From Hedera helix (lineage: Eukaryota > Streptophyta > Magnoliopsida > Apiales > Araliaceae): DNA of 64,000 nt. Numbering within the stretch: the stretch's first letter is position 1; the number at the start of each line of letters is the position of its first letter. Below, one piece after another: positions 1 through 13,056 of this stretch. The DNA is taken from positions 58,016,792 to 58,080,791 of the forward strand of contig OX359267.1 of assembly GCA_947179155.2 (NCBI GenBank), given 5' to 3'. Both the position numbers and the translations under genes were made by a program. Under the pieces are notes generated by a model, which saw only the letters and a list, made by a program, of their open reading frames with translations, did no database searches and was not told the DNA's origin.

Positions 1-1239
1 AACCACTCAAACCAGCCTTGAAGTCTAAAATAGCCCACGTTACCGACTAAGTAATTCATGACAATTGCAGTTTTACATCAAATCTGGACTGACGGGCGGT
101 GGATTGTGCCCATCAATCCACAATATCAAACTAACCACCCTTTTAGTAGGTTTTTTTAGGACAACTCTGTTGATAATGTGCTTATACTCGCCGCGACTTT
201 TCATTTTGGTACTTCCTATATACTATCGAAAATTTCAGTTAATTACTAGCAAAATTCACATCTCCCATAAAATAAATAAGTCTAGGCAATTATTATATGA
301 TCGATGGATATTTAGATCAATAATTCCTTCAGTAACTAGCTACTGAATTATATATAAAGCTTCAATCGTTCATTTATTTATACTACAGTACTATATATGT
401 TGAGTGCCTAATGGATGGTCCAGAGAAACATACATGTATGTACAAGAGAGAGAGCAGTGTTAGAATAGAAGAAAAATGTTGGGTATCTCGAGCAATGGGT
501 CAGGAGTATTAACAAAAGACAAGCATGCAGTAGCGAGTGACCTCATAGCTTTTAAAATGTGCATGAAATGAGAACATTTGGAATTTCCAAGCAAAAAGAG
601 CATTCATTACTTTTTTACCATGTAAAACAAGATTAATGAATGATTAATATTTGAATGTGATGGATATTACTCCATATCTTATATATAATGCCTACAGCAA
701 GTAAGCATGGGAGCATAGAAAGCATGATTATGAAGTCCGTGTTAAACAAGCACTTTTCTACATGGGTATGATCGCCTGCCTTCAAAAGTGCTTCCTTTAA
801 ACAATCCATTTAAAGGTTCATCCCCCAACTCCCAATATAGTCTGCTTATGTCCCATGCCTAATTACAAGTTTGAAACCAAATTTGTGTTATGGTCTTCTA
901 GAATACTCCCCTCATATATACAAATTAGCTAGTTTTAATATTATGGTCAGTTGATAGCAAACATTACCTGATTGATGCAGACCTTTCAATATTATTCAAA
1001 AAATTGAAACTCATAATATTACCGAAACTTTAGAGTTAGATATTATGAGTAGACTGTTTTGCTTTTACTCCACAATACTAACAAGTACACTAGTGCTATT
1101 TACATCAAATACTGCATTTATTTTGTTTAATTTATATGAAAAAATGTGTAATTAAGAGTTAAATATGTTTTATGCTTACTAATGATTGTACCTAAGAGCA
1201 CGGCAGTGTACATTCACCAAATCTAATATGTGACTTAAG

Positions 1240-1420
1240 GCAAACATTAAACGCGAAAAATAAGAAATGTGACCCATTAAAAATTATTTTTTTATATAGT
1301 TGCACTGAATTCAATACATGGAGTCCACTAGTATATTATTTTTTTATACATTGAATTCAGTGCGTCTACATAAATAAATAATATTATACATTATTTTTCA
1401 CACTTAAAAATACACATTAA
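1240..1420. repeat. palindromic MITE-like repeat, copy 1
   Basis: GCACTGAATTCAAT at about 1302-1315 is mirrored by ATTGAATTCAGTGC about 35 bp later, giving a foldback. The flank ATAAATAAATAATATTATACATTATTTTTC resembles the copy at 2635-2795, so this looks like a small non-autonomous DNA repeat. The family is not assigned and the ends are approximate. Confidence 0.4.
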
Positions 1421-2634
1421 GAAAATTCTTTATGAAATTATCTTGATGGTGCCGAAATGCCCATTCCCTGCTCCCCAAAGTCTCGTCGTGCCCGTCATTT
1501 TGCAGAATCAAGCACCCCATAAATAACTTGTTGTACGTACACCACAGGAAAACAACCCATTTTGCCACGTGTCCCAAAGAAGTCAGTAGAGTAGTAGTGG
1601 ATGGTGCCTGTGACACTAAGCAGTGCCTTGTTTACCGGGCGCTGGCTCTTCCTAGCTACCCAAACTTCAACGCAAAGCTAGCAGCCTAGCATGGTGAGAG
1701 AGAGGTGCAAAAGAAAAAACAAAGACCGCTTTTCTTTTTCTCACCCAGAGGAAAAGTGAAAGGAAAGTAAGACTTCAAGTGGCTGTTTGGCAACACGTAA
1801 AAAAGAAAAATATTACGAAAATATATCTACGTGCATATTTTATTTCACATTCAAAAAAATAAATATTAATAACTATATTTTCATCTCTTTTCTCTACGAT
1901 ATTTTTAGGACCGTCTTTCCGTTACGTGTGTTTATGATGGAGAGAGAGAGAGAGAGAGAAAATGTGCGATTTATTTAAATGACTGTCTTACAATTTACTT
2001 GAATGATTATTAATTTAAATTTTGTTATATGTAATGTCTTATATAATAATAAATATAATAATTTAATATAAAAAGATAAAAATTTATTATTTTTATATTA
2101 TAAAATTTATTATTTTTATATTGTATCATTATATTCGTCACATTGCATGGATTATTAGTCGTACCAAAATTGTTATTAGCTAGATAGAAAATGAGGGGGA
2201 GAGAGAGATAAGGTACGGCTAATTACCGGGTGCAGGCAATTGTCGGGTGATTGTACGACGCCACACCGCAGCAGCGGCTAAAGCAGACAGCACGGGGAGG
2301 TGACGAAGTACGGGCAAAGCAGGTTACTCTCTCTCTCTGGGGCCCCCACCATCTGTGAGTCTATTTAAGCGCCCCCATTCCCTTTACCAGTCGGTGAGTG
2401 TCAAATTGTCCGAATGTATAGGCTGCTTCTGCTTCTGGTCTGGTTGATACCCCACAGTCACCTCGGTTTTTCTACACCCCACGCCATCATCCCCCTCTAC
2501 CACTCTACCTAGCTAGAGCCTAGAGGAAAGAGGGGGTTTTGAGCATTTATTTACCCACTCTTGACTCTACATTCTAAATTAAGGTTTTATGTAAAAATAT
2601 AGAAAAGTTAATCGATCAGTTCATATATAAGAAG

Positions 2635-2795
2635 GTCTCTTAATAAGGGTAAATTTTATTTATTTATTTATATATTTATATTGAATTTAATATATAAAAT
2701 TTATTAGTATACTATTTTTTTATGTATTAAATTTAGAATAAATACATAAATAAATATTATTATGCATTATTTTCGGCGCTTAGAATGTGTCCTAA
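2635..2795. repeat. palindromic MITE-like repeat, copy 2
   Basis: It shares with 1240-1420 the central TTAGTATACTATTTTTTTAT type core and the flank beginning ATAAATAAATATTATTATGC, but is more degenerate and more AT-rich. Ends are approximate. Confidence 0.35.
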
Positions 2796-3334
2796 ATTTT
2801 AAGAAAACCCATATAAAAATGCCAATAGTATTTTTTTAAATTTCATTAAAAAGATGAAAAAAATAAATTAATATTTAATATATTATAAATATAATATTAA
2901 AATTTATAAACAATAGATAAAAAGAAATGGTGGGAATAACATACGTTGTTTTAATACCCAACAAATTAAAGTTTTCTTAGTACTTAGAAACATGTTAAGT
3001 GTCCAAGTTAATTTTATTTTTATTTTTCATTGTAGAAGGTTAAATTTGGTCATCTAAAAAAATAATTAAAATTCATTTTTGGAGAGTTAATTCACGAGTA
3101 CAATTGTTAAAGCCTTACTACAGATAGAAGGTCCTATGATTGTTTAGTTGTTTGTCAGTTTTTAAAGTTTAAATTTAGCCACCCCAGAAAAAGAAAATAA
3201 ATAAAGAGAGAGAGAGAGAGAAGGCGTGTATGCGCCCAGGTATCTGGTGGGGTGGTACAGTTTTTGTCAGAGGGAGAGAGAGGGGGATACAATTTAGCAT
3301 GTTTGAATTGGTGGGGACGAGACCACCGTCATCT

Positions 3335-3342
3335 TATAAATA
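3335..3342 (+). promoter_or_regulatory. putative TATA box of the AHP6 gene
   Basis: TATAAATA lies about 300 bp upstream of the AHP6 start codon, followed by a pyrimidine-rich leader with CAG repeats and CT runs typical of a plant 5'UTR. Assignment is by position and motif only. A second TATA-like motif lies at 2361-2369. Confidence 0.4.
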
Positions 3343-3644
3343 GCACCCACCACCTGAGGGGTTCAGTCGCAGCAGCAGCAGCCGCCCATCTCCCTCCCGC
3401 TTTATCTGTCTCTCTCAAAAGTCTATATATATATAGATAACCTGAAACCCAGAGTCCAGACAGACTTAAAAGGTGATAAGTTTAATTAGGCCCAACTACT
3501 TCAATTCCACTGGCTCCCACCCATATTTAGAGTAAGGCCAATCCGTCGCTGCGTTTGTTGATCAGCTGTGATAGATACACACTTAGAAAAGATAAGAGAA
3601 GTAGGTGATTAGAGCGAATAGTCAAGACGGGTCTACCATTGTGG

Positions 3645-3805
3645 ATGCTTGGGCTGGAGTCGCATCGGTTGCGAGCCGATATGAATCGTTTGCTCGCCTT
3701 ACTCTTCCACCAGGTCCCTAATATCTCTCCCCTCTTTAATTATCAGAATGTTTATTTTGTGCAGTCCTTTTTATGTTAGGTTTTCAAATGAAATGAAGTT
3801 AGTTG

Positions 3806-3841
<36 letters not shown>

Positions 3842-5746
3842 GGGGTCCTGGATGAGCATTTCTTGCAGCTACAACAGCTTGAAGATGAAAGCTCCCCAAA
3901 CTTTGTGTCTGAGGTCGTCAACATCTATTTCAACGAATCCGAGAAGCTCTTAAGGAATCTCAGAGGATTACTGTACGTCCTCCTTTATTAGTATCTCCCT
4001 CTAAATTAAATATTGGTTGGTTGAAACTTGAAATGTGAGATGTATGAATGCATTACATACATATAGGGTGGATAGAGAGTTGTGGGACTACAAGAAAGTG
4101 GGCGTTCATGTGAATCAGTTTATGGGGAGCAGTTCCAGCATTGGTGCTAAACAGGTCAGAAATGTATGCGTCGCCTTTCGAGCCGCTTCCGAGCAGAATA
4201 ACAGACCTGGGTACTTAATTTACTACTACTATACTTTTTACTCCTACTTAATTACTACCTTTACCTTTTCTCTTTCTTTCTCTACTTTCCCACCCTTAAT
4301 TGCTAATTAATTCACATCTCACATATTCGACACTCTACGATACAACAGAACTAGTACCACTACTACTCTCATCTTTTTAAATTTGTCCAACTCCACGAAT
4401 GAATGATCCAATTAAGGTGGGATTTGATTCTCAAATAGAAATTTGATACAATTTAATAGTTTATGTAATGTAATAAAATTATAATGTAATGATAATAAGT
4501 TATTACAACATATTTGTTTGATTCGTTTATAATTAGTATTTGTGTAATAATTATAATGTTAATACGTTATATTTAAAATCGTGTTTGATTAATTAAATTA
4601 TATTATTGTATATAATAAATAAAATAAATTATAATTTAAAATGTCAAATTAATTATAATTATTAATATTTTGTATTTTATAACTTATTACATTATAATGA
4701 GTTAATATATTTTTTAGTGAATGTATTGAAAAACTTGAAAATTAATGTAATAATATTACGTAAATAATAAATTAATACACGTAACAAATTAATCAAACAA
4801 AACATATATCAAATTAATATAATAATTTATTATAATACGAAACTATTACATTAATTACGCGAGCCAAAACTACCTAAGCAGTCAGTCAGTCAGTCATATA
4901 CATGATCCTTTCCTTTCATGGAATCTTTAAACATGCACTAATTTAATTCTCCTTTCGCTTTTCTAGTTTTAGTCAAGTTAGTCACACTGAGCTGCAGAGC
5001 ACCTCCAGTAGAAATTAAGCACCTGCGTGTGATCATCCGAAATTAATTAAGATCACTTTATGTGCTAATGAAGCCATTAATATATACATGTCAGCATCTC
5101 CTCTGTATATATAGATATGTGTACGTACGCGTTAATGCACTTACCCCCATGCATTAATGGTAGTAATAATATAATTAAAGTGGACGAGGTTTTAAAACTT
5201 TTCAGGTGCTTGCGGGCGTTGGACCTCTTGGAACATGAATACTGCTACCTCAAGAACAAACTCCACGAATTCTTCCATGTAATCTACCAATTAATTATTC
5301 CATGCATGCATGCATACTACTGCATGTTATGTAGTACTAGTATTTGCTTTGAATTTTGTTCAATAGTCGAAAGGGATATTCCACTCTATTGATGAATATA
5401 ATATATATATATATATATATATTTTATTTCAAATTATAAAATTAATATTAATTTAAAAAAAGTTAATTTTAAACTTAAAATTGATATAAATTCAATTAAT
5501 TTATGTCAATATAATTATAAATATTATGAATTACTAAAAGAAATATTAGTATTTATAAGATTTATTATTTTAAAATTTTAAATAAATTGTACTGATTTTA
5601 AATTTAAAATATCTCAAATTAATTTTTTAAAAGTTATTAGTGATTTTATAATTCAGGACCGATTACTATAATTAATTAATGATCAGATAGAGCAGCAACG
5701 AGTTCTAGCAGCTGGAATCAGGCACCCTATGCAGCAGCAGCACTAG
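3645..5746 (+). CDS. AHP6: AHP6-type pseudo-histidine phosphotransfer protein
   Basis: Five coding exons: 3645-3713, 3842-3972, 4067-4210, 5206-5278 and 5687-5746. All introns are GT-AG, and the join gives 158 residues, close to the usual 150-155. The HPt four-helix bundle is clear: LDEHFLQLQQLEDESSPNFV opens exon 2, and the phosphotransfer loop HVNQFMGSSSSIGAKQ is in exon 3. True plant HPt proteins have a phospho-accepting His in HQLKGSS; here the residue is Asn83, as in Arabidopsis AHP6. This family inhibits cytokinin two-component signalling by competing with phosphorylatable AHPs. The start gives MLGLESHRLRADMNRLLALL, typical of the family N-terminus. Intron 1 ends in a TA microsatellite; introns 3 and 4 hold AT-rich repeats. 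The assignment is strong; inhibitory activity is inferred from the missing His. Confidence 0.93.
3810..3838. repeat. (TA)n microsatellite at AHP6 intron 1 acceptor
   Basis: An uninterrupted TA array runs directly into the CAG acceptor at 3839-3841, replacing the usual polypyrimidine tract. Length polymorphism is likely. Confidence 0.9.
4414..4873. repeat. AT-rich foldback repeat in AHP6 intron 3
   Basis: The intron between exons 3 and 4 is about 1 kb, and its first half is extremely AT-rich with partially mirrored segments (a GTTTGATTCGTTTATAAT-like left part against ATTAATCAAACAAAACAT on the right). This suggests an old non-autonomous DNA transposon. No target duplication was established. 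Confidence 0.35.
5427..5655. repeat. Stowaway-like MITE in AHP6 intron 4
   Basis: The left side TTTCAAATTATAAAATTAAT is mirrored by a right side ending TTTTATAATTCA, with internal complementary AT-rich arms. The same TTTCAAATTATAAG-type ends recur at 18680, 41019 and 43651. It lies next to a TA array (5398-5422). Boundaries are approximate. Confidence 0.45.
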
Positions 5747-5801
5747 CCAAGAAAGTAGCCATGAATAACAGAAGATCACGTACGTACGGTGTCTCTCGAT
5801 C

Positions 5802-5844
5802 TCTATCTATCTAGTATCTATCTATCTATCTATCTATCTATCTG
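5802..5844. repeat. (TATC)n microsatellite
   Basis: Tandem TATC/ATCT tetranucleotides, with one interruption (CTAG) on the left, lie about 60 bp downstream of the AHP6 stop and therefore probably in its 3'UTR. Confidence 0.85.
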
Positions 5845-8345
5845 TCTTTGGGGTCCTACTACTTTGGTTATCCCAGCTCACTCACAAAAGATACTGAGCA
5901 GCCAGAAGAAGACGAACTACTTGGCGCCGGCCATTAACTAGTACTTACCGTCACCTGTTCGGCTGTCCCCCAGTTTCGAGTGCTATTGATTGATTTCTTC
6001 CCTCTTTTTTTGAATTGAAAATTAACATTCCTATTTTGTAAGTCAAGCCTGTTTCAATGTTTGAACGAGGGTACTTGAAACTATTTTTATTTTTATTTTT
6101 ATTCTGATGGTCAAATCTTCTAGAATCAGATGGGCTACCTATATATATATATATATACTCCTCTCTCTTAATTTCTAGAGAATTAATGTCATTCTAATTA
6201 TTAATTGCACCCGAACCAAATTAAAGCATCTACCAGTACCAAAGAATTTTTATTTTTATTTTTTAAAAAGATCCTGTCCAGGATATCATTATGCCCCAAA
6301 ACTAGGGTTGCCCATACAAATTGATCATGCGGCCCAGCCCATCTGTCCGTTAATACCGGACTTCAACCAAAAAGATTGTAATTTTCAGGTCCATAAAATT
6401 GGATAATGGGTCTACTCTCTCCCGGGTCGGCCCCCCTTCCTTCTTAAGTATTTGAAAGTCAAAAAATGAACTTATTTTTCCAAACCGAACCCAACCCAAC
6501 CTGGACGAAAATCCTACATTCGTCCCATCGATTTTCTACAAGATCATGTTTCTCGTCTTCAGTTGTAACAGTTTTCATTTTGAAATAAATTCGTTTATAA
6601 CCAACCAGCCAAATGTACAAGTATTCTTCATAAAAACAAAACCAAACTAAACCAAATGTTTTCGTTTTTCTTTTGTTATTTTCACGAGTACTACTTATAC
6701 ATACATACAAGCAGTACAATAAGTGTTGCTTGAAATGTAGGCGATCGCATTCTTATTTGATCTCTAACAACTAACCATTTTATTGGAAAAATAATATTGT
6801 CCGTCAAAAAATATAGTATATAATCTTAACAATTTTTCCATCCTATATATCTATCCATGGGGATCTCGTTATATATGCCACTTAAATTGAATTAATAATT
6901 TTATACTACTCCGTTCATCTTCAAAGTCCTATTTAATACTAAGATTTTCATTGAACGTATTTAATTTTTTTTTTAAAATAACAAAGTTTAAAAATGAGAA
7001 ATCATTCAAAAATTCCATGTCTCTTGCTTTGATATTTTTCAGGAAGAAAATAGTGGAGCAAAAGAAGTTACTCCAATTGGACATTATATTTCATTATGGC
7101 TTGTGTACATTTTTTTTGACCATTCCAGTTGAGTTACACTTGGGGTGCTTGCAATATTTTTTGTTCTTGAGTTGGAGTTCTGCTTGTGTCATCAACATAG
7201 TCAAAATAAGATCCGGTTAGTAAAAAATTAACTTTATAATAAATTGTGTGTCAACATTGTATTGATCCATTGTCCAATTTACTATAAAATTAACTTTATA
7301 TTAACCGGATCCGTCAAAATATATGGCCTGTGGGGCAAAAGCAGACTGCACAACCCAAAAACCAAACAAAGAATGAAGACAGACTGTCACACAGATTAGA
7401 TGAATGACTAAATTGCTGTTTTCTTAATTATGAATAAATAATTAAAGTAACAAGAGCAACTATTTTCACTCCTTGTTTATCCACACCTTCAAAATAAATA
7501 AAATCATCAGTTTGACCATAGGAAGATCTGCCATTTTAAAATTCATTATAATTCGCAACAACTTAATTCATATTTACCAAACAAACACAAATATATTAAT
7601 CAAATGGTCTGAAAGTATTCTATTGTTCTTATTTTTTTTGGTAGTAATGTTAACACCAAAATCTGTTCCCCTGCCAAATCACCCAAAAACAAGTAAAAAA
7701 ATCGTTAACAATAGAGGAATTAAATTGCTTAAGAATAATAATAATAAATTGTATATTGTGTGTCTCTTAATCTCAATGTCTGATTGTATTTATAGTTGCT
7801 AACACTCCATCATCGCTCGTTTGAGACCACTTAAGAATAAAAGTCCTCAATTAGAGTTTTCATACAACTCAATCACGTTCAAGTGAATAAACTCCTTTCT
7901 TCATAAAAGTTGGAATTCAAACCGGACCGAAGATCATAAGTTAATTCGGATTTCGGCCCTTCTATAATATCAAGCCGTCAAAAATATATTATAATGGGTC
8001 TCTCCAAAGCCAATCTAACTAGGCCCAATTAATTCTACCCCAACAAGTAGTAATATAAATTAAGAAATATAAATAAATTTGTAAACTGAAAGAAACATAA
8101 AATAGAAGAGCAAAACTGGAATGGAAGGATCAATGGAGGGGATGATAGTACGGTCTTCCTAGTGTGTGAGAGTGTGACATGCATATGATTCTTAATTTGA
8201 AATAATAGAGGCAATCAGTGAGCACGTACTCTAAAAAAATGCACAAACGTAAGATTCGTCGTATTTTCACCAATTTGTCAAAGCAGCAAGTTTTTGTGAA
8301 TATTATTGTTAATGGTATAAATTGATAAAAAGAGAGAGAATCCAA

Positions 8346-8348
<3 letters not shown>

Positions 8349-8401
<53 letters not shown>
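8349..8401. repeat. (TA)n microsatellite
   Basis: About 26 uninterrupted TA dinucleotides in gene-free DNA. Confidence 0.95.
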
Positions 8402-8405
<4 letters not shown>

Positions 8406-11400
8406 TAGTATTACCCAATGATAAAAATGTGGAGCTAGCAATACTAAATGAAAAAGATTAGTAAGTTGGCCTACCTAAATCCCAACAACTACACGTGATA
8501 TAGGGTCCGTCCGGAACCACTCGCAGTCGGATATGAAATATTGCAACTTCTTCTTTTTGGTGTCACAACCAACTTTTCATTTTAAAGGAAAAGAATGGCG
8601 CATTAATTGGGCATGTGTTCATATGGAAAAACATGTGTCCCCAGTTCGGCCCACCGCTTCTGCTTCTGCCACCGTGTTACAGATGTGTTATGGAGTATTA
8701 AAGTAGCCCGGAAAGAACAATAATAATGCAATTGATACTTTTAAATGGAGTATGCAATTGACATATCGTAGCAATATTTAACTACAGTTAAATGATTAAG
8801 ATAGGAGGAGGAGCACTTACGTATAAAATAACAAATATCTTTTAGAAACCATTTTTCTATTACAAAATAAATCAGGTTAGAGAAAATCACAAAACCAGCG
8901 GACGCGTACGTAGACTTAGTTGTAATTAATCGATTCTTGAGCAATATAGAATATTTTGAATTCTTTTACCTGTTCTCTTTTTCAAACCAAATCTTTTCAT
9001 CAAAATTTATTTAAACTTGTCAGCTGACCAACTTCTCAACCTCCTCTATTGACTAATTATCAAATTAATTGAGCTTAATCTGTAATTGCATGTTTCTTAG
9101 GATCAGAGTTCAATTTAGATGGCCTAGCAAATCAAACGTACACTTTTGTTTCATAATTATTTTCCAATTTCAAAAGAGCAAATAATGATGGTTTATATGA
9201 TAAATTATGATACATATATAGGACGTCGTGTCCAAAAAAATAAAAAAGAAGATACATATATAGCACGTCGAGATTGAGCAACGCAAAGGCTTGAGAATGG
9301 ATGGATGGATGGGTTGATTATTGCCATAATTAAACTATAGGTGCACTGGGGCAATGGATTCTTCAAAGTTGGATATATATTTTATTGTTTGAGCCTTGAG
9401 GAGGGTCATGTGGCTGGAAACTGGTCAACAATGATAGTTGACTTTACACCGACAGTGGAGAGGAGCGTAAGCCATGCATTAATTTTGTCCATATAAATTT
9501 GGTCAAGGTCAAAAAATGATCGAGTGGATCCTATAATTTCAAGTGATCAATTGCCACAAAGGTTTTGGAGGGGTACATAATAATAGTCTTTGCATTTCCG
9601 TGTTGGTTGATCATTTGACTTCACCAATCTAAGCCTGGTTAACCATCGCTATATACAACTCAGCTCACCACCCTACAGGTACCTGTCATCCAAAAGATAA
9701 ATATTTACATCATATATATATATATATATTTAGAATGTTCTAGATGTAGACTAGGCTCAAATGGAAGAAGGATAGGTGTAGCAGAATAATTGAGTTAAAA
9801 ACTTAGTCTGGCGAAATTTGTTGACCAGGTTCAGGACAGTTCAGGCTAAGTCTTTTCATTTGATTTTTATACTTTACTTCAAAAATTTAGCGTTAACTCT
9901 CCTCTATTTATAAAATAGAGTTAAGACAAGATAATATTGTTAGACAATGTTAGATTTTAAAAGTCCAAATAGAGAAACAAATATAACTATTATATAAATA
10001 TTTAGTGAATTTGGAGTTACAACTTTGAATTTAATGTGAGACTCTTATCTTTCCCTGCTTGTAACTATAACCAGCTCATGGCACTTTGTACGTACTTGGA
10101 AGGAATCCCTTAATTACTTGGGTTGTTGTACGTAACTTGTATGCGTGTGCCTTATAGTGGTGTACAAGCATTCATATTAATCCAAGGCATATATATGCCA
10201 CCACCATATAATTAAGTGAAAATGTCCAACCCATATGTGACGGAACTCGATTTGTTTTATTTATAGATAAGAGAACAATAGTTGGATTACCAATGTCCTC
10301 TAGAAAATGATAGATCACTCTGTGGAGTTGTATCTGCATCCATAATTATAGCAAGTAAAAAGAAGCAATATTTTTTTGCTTACTCTTCTACGTTTAGGTG
10401 GTAGTAAAACAATATTGTCAACAACTCGTGATGAAAGAGAATGCTATAAAGAATATCAAAGCATTAAATCACTTTAAGATAAATACAAAGCACACCGATC
10501 ATTTGTGTGACAAGTCTAGTACCTGTGTATTGGTTTGAGTTGCAGCCACACATACTAACAGCTTACTCCGCGCATTGAATCAAACTATGCATGCATCAGA
10601 GACTGGTTAAGTGGCAGTTCTTGTTTAATAGCAATGTTGTCAATTTATAAAGAGTACAAATATTTCACTGTATATAATAATTAAATCTAAGTCTCATATT
10701 ATTTATAAGAGAAAAGTCTTAAAAAAAATTTCTTAACAAGTTAACCAAGAAAAAGGTTGGTAGGCCAGGCCCTTTGCACCAGGTTGGGCCCAGTTTGAAT
10801 TCATGCCATAGGTCGGTTTAGGTCGAACTTTTAATCAGACCGGTCCAAGCCAAATTTTGCTCTAAATAAATAAGTCTTTTCAAAACTTTTGGATCGCACC
10901 AAGTCTTAATGAAGCCGAGTTTTGACCAAATCAAGCCCAGGACGAATTAAGACGACTTTTTATGCATATCTAAACCTAGCTAGTACTATTATTAGTCCGT
11001 AGCCAACCACAAAATTAATGTCTCTATGTCTTGATTTATTAATTTTTCTTTTAAACCTTTACTAATATAATTTAAAATAATAATAATAATTTCCATATTC
11101 ATATAGAATTATGTATACATAATGTGTCTTAAATAATAGTAATTATTTTGTAGTCCTGTAACAATTGTAAATTTGTAATGTAATATCTCATATCATTTAT
11201 GTGTTATTATTTTAACACTTAAAATGAATTATTTTACTTTAAATATTAACATAACAATACATAAATTATATAATAATTTTTTCTTAAACAACCACTAATA
11301 TGCATAAAATATGTTAAATATGTATGACTCTCTTCTGACAAGGAAGTACGTATTGGACTTTGCATTCGTGCTAATCGTTTATCTACAATATACTCAAACC

Positions 11401-12996
11401 CATACTTAATTTTCTCTGTCCATCAAAAGTGATGAATATTTAATTATCATGTCAGTCTGGTGGAAATTATGTGTTCATATCCTGAAAAAATAAAAATAAA
11501 ATAACAGCCTTCTTTTTTTTCTTGATACATTTTTGTATTTATAGCTTTTGATATAAGTTTTTTTTATGAAATAATTAAAATAGTATTTGGTTATACAATT
11601 ATAAAATTACTTGTAAAAAAAAATAAAGGATAAAATTATAAATAAGACTGTGGCATAACCTGTTATAATTTTTCTTCAAATAAAGGCAAAATTTTAATTC
11701 TATTAATAACACAAATATTTGCTTCCATAAAAAATTGTTTGAAAACCCAAAATTCTACTAATTAAAAGCACTATCAACGTATTAAAACAATCATCCCAAG
11801 ATTTTTTTCCCCATAATTTTGTATATATAATAAAATAATATTACATACATATGCTACTTAGTTGTAGCACAATTGAGAATTATGATTAATTTTGATGAAG
11901 CTTTCTTTTGCTCTATGATCCTTATTATGATATAACGTGTTTATTTTTTTTATTTTTTTGAGTGAAGGATAAATATATAGAGTTTTTAATTCCCTAATTT
12001 TATTATGGTAAAAACTAGCTAATATATTTTATCATACAATTTTGTTATATCTTGTTAAGAACTAGAGCGAAAATCAAATAGAATTCTATAATTCTACCTC
12101 CATATAAATTTAATTTATGATTAACTATTTATTCAATTAAAATTATATTAATTATAACTAATACTATTAAATAGTTATAATTACACTCCAAATTTAATAA
12201 AATTAAAATTAATTAATTTAAATCCTTCTTCTATTAATATCTTGCAAATATATTCCTCTACATTAATATCTATAAATGCATGTAAGAAATAAAAAATGTT
12301 AACCACTATGTTCGTTATTTATATCTTTGAGTACATAATTTATAAACTTTTGATAACTAATTAATTCAATAAATTGAATTAATACTTTACTAATCTAAAT
12401 TACTGTAGACACCCAAATTTTGCACTTCTCTACTAATCCTGGCAGGAGGGCAAAAGCGTCATTTGACCTGACATGCGGAAAGAAAGGTGGACCCCAACAC
12501 CAAGCCACCCCAGCGATTTACGATCAAAGCCGCCACCACGGACAACGAGAATCCGATCACTTGAGGCAGGGCGAACAATGGATCCAGAAAAGCCTGAGCC
12601 AACCACAAAAGACGACTGATGGCCACTCCGCTTACAATGTTCGGGGGTCTCGCTCCCCGGTGAGCGAGCGGCTGCCCAGCTCGCCGGTGAGCTGGCGGGG
12701 GTGGAAAGGGGGCAGCGCCCCCTAGAAGCCAAGCATAATTATCAAATTCCATATCAAGTCGCGGCCCTCCGAACTGGCCTCCCAGAACAATATGACACGT
12801 TTTCCAGGGATTTCCGGACTGCAAAAATACAGCCTTACAAAATAATACCGCGGAAATTGGCGAATTAAGACCGCGTGGCACGAAAATCAAAAAAGCAAGC
12901 CGGACGGCCGCGAATGCAACCGCTGCCACCGACAGAAGTGACAGGCACGAGGCTCGAGAACGGCACACGGCAGCCGAGGCGGCGGCCAGGCGGCCA

Positions 12997-13056
12997 CAGC
13001 AGGCAGCCGCAGATGCATCTGCGGCCAGCCGCAGATGCATCTGCGGCTGCCTGCTG
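12997..13056. repeat. 60-bp near-perfect palindrome
   Basis: The two 30-bp halves are reverse complements at 29 of 30 positions. Each half contains the perfect 20-bp palindrome GCCGCAGATGCATCTGCGGC, so there are also two tandem copies. It lies inside the solo LTR. Confidence 0.9.

Larger units (their letters stand above)
1..3330. other. AT-rich intergenic region upstream of AHP6
   Basis: No convincing gene is seen here. The stretch is AT-rich and holds short purine or pyrimidine microsatellites (an AG run near 1939-1958, another near 3207-3221) and two related palindromic repeat copies at about 1240-1420 and 2635-2795. A GC-richer block at 2215-2530 contains CT runs and a TATA-like CTATTTAAG at 2361-2369. 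It could be a distal or alternative promoter, but no coding frame follows it. Confidence 0.6.
5747..12398. other. intergenic region without recognisable genes
   Basis: About 6.6 kb downstream of AHP6 with no coding frame that I can relate to a protein. It contains a (TATC)n array (5802-5844), TA arrays (6138-6160, 8349-8401, about 9712-9730), a short hairpin near 9897-9922 (CTCTATTTATAAAATAGAG type), and low-complexity AT DNA from about 11000. The more GC-rich patch at 10750-10950 (GGTTGGGCCCAGTTTGAATT context) looks repeat-derived but is unassigned. Confidence 0.6.

Noticed and set aside
3252..3440. 62-residue frame upstream of AHP6
   Set aside because: It spans the TATA box and CAG-repeat leader, so it is probably promoter and 5'UTR rather than coding.
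6459..6719. 86-residue minus-strand frame
   Set aside because: No recognisable domain, unremarkable composition and no splice-compatible neighbours.
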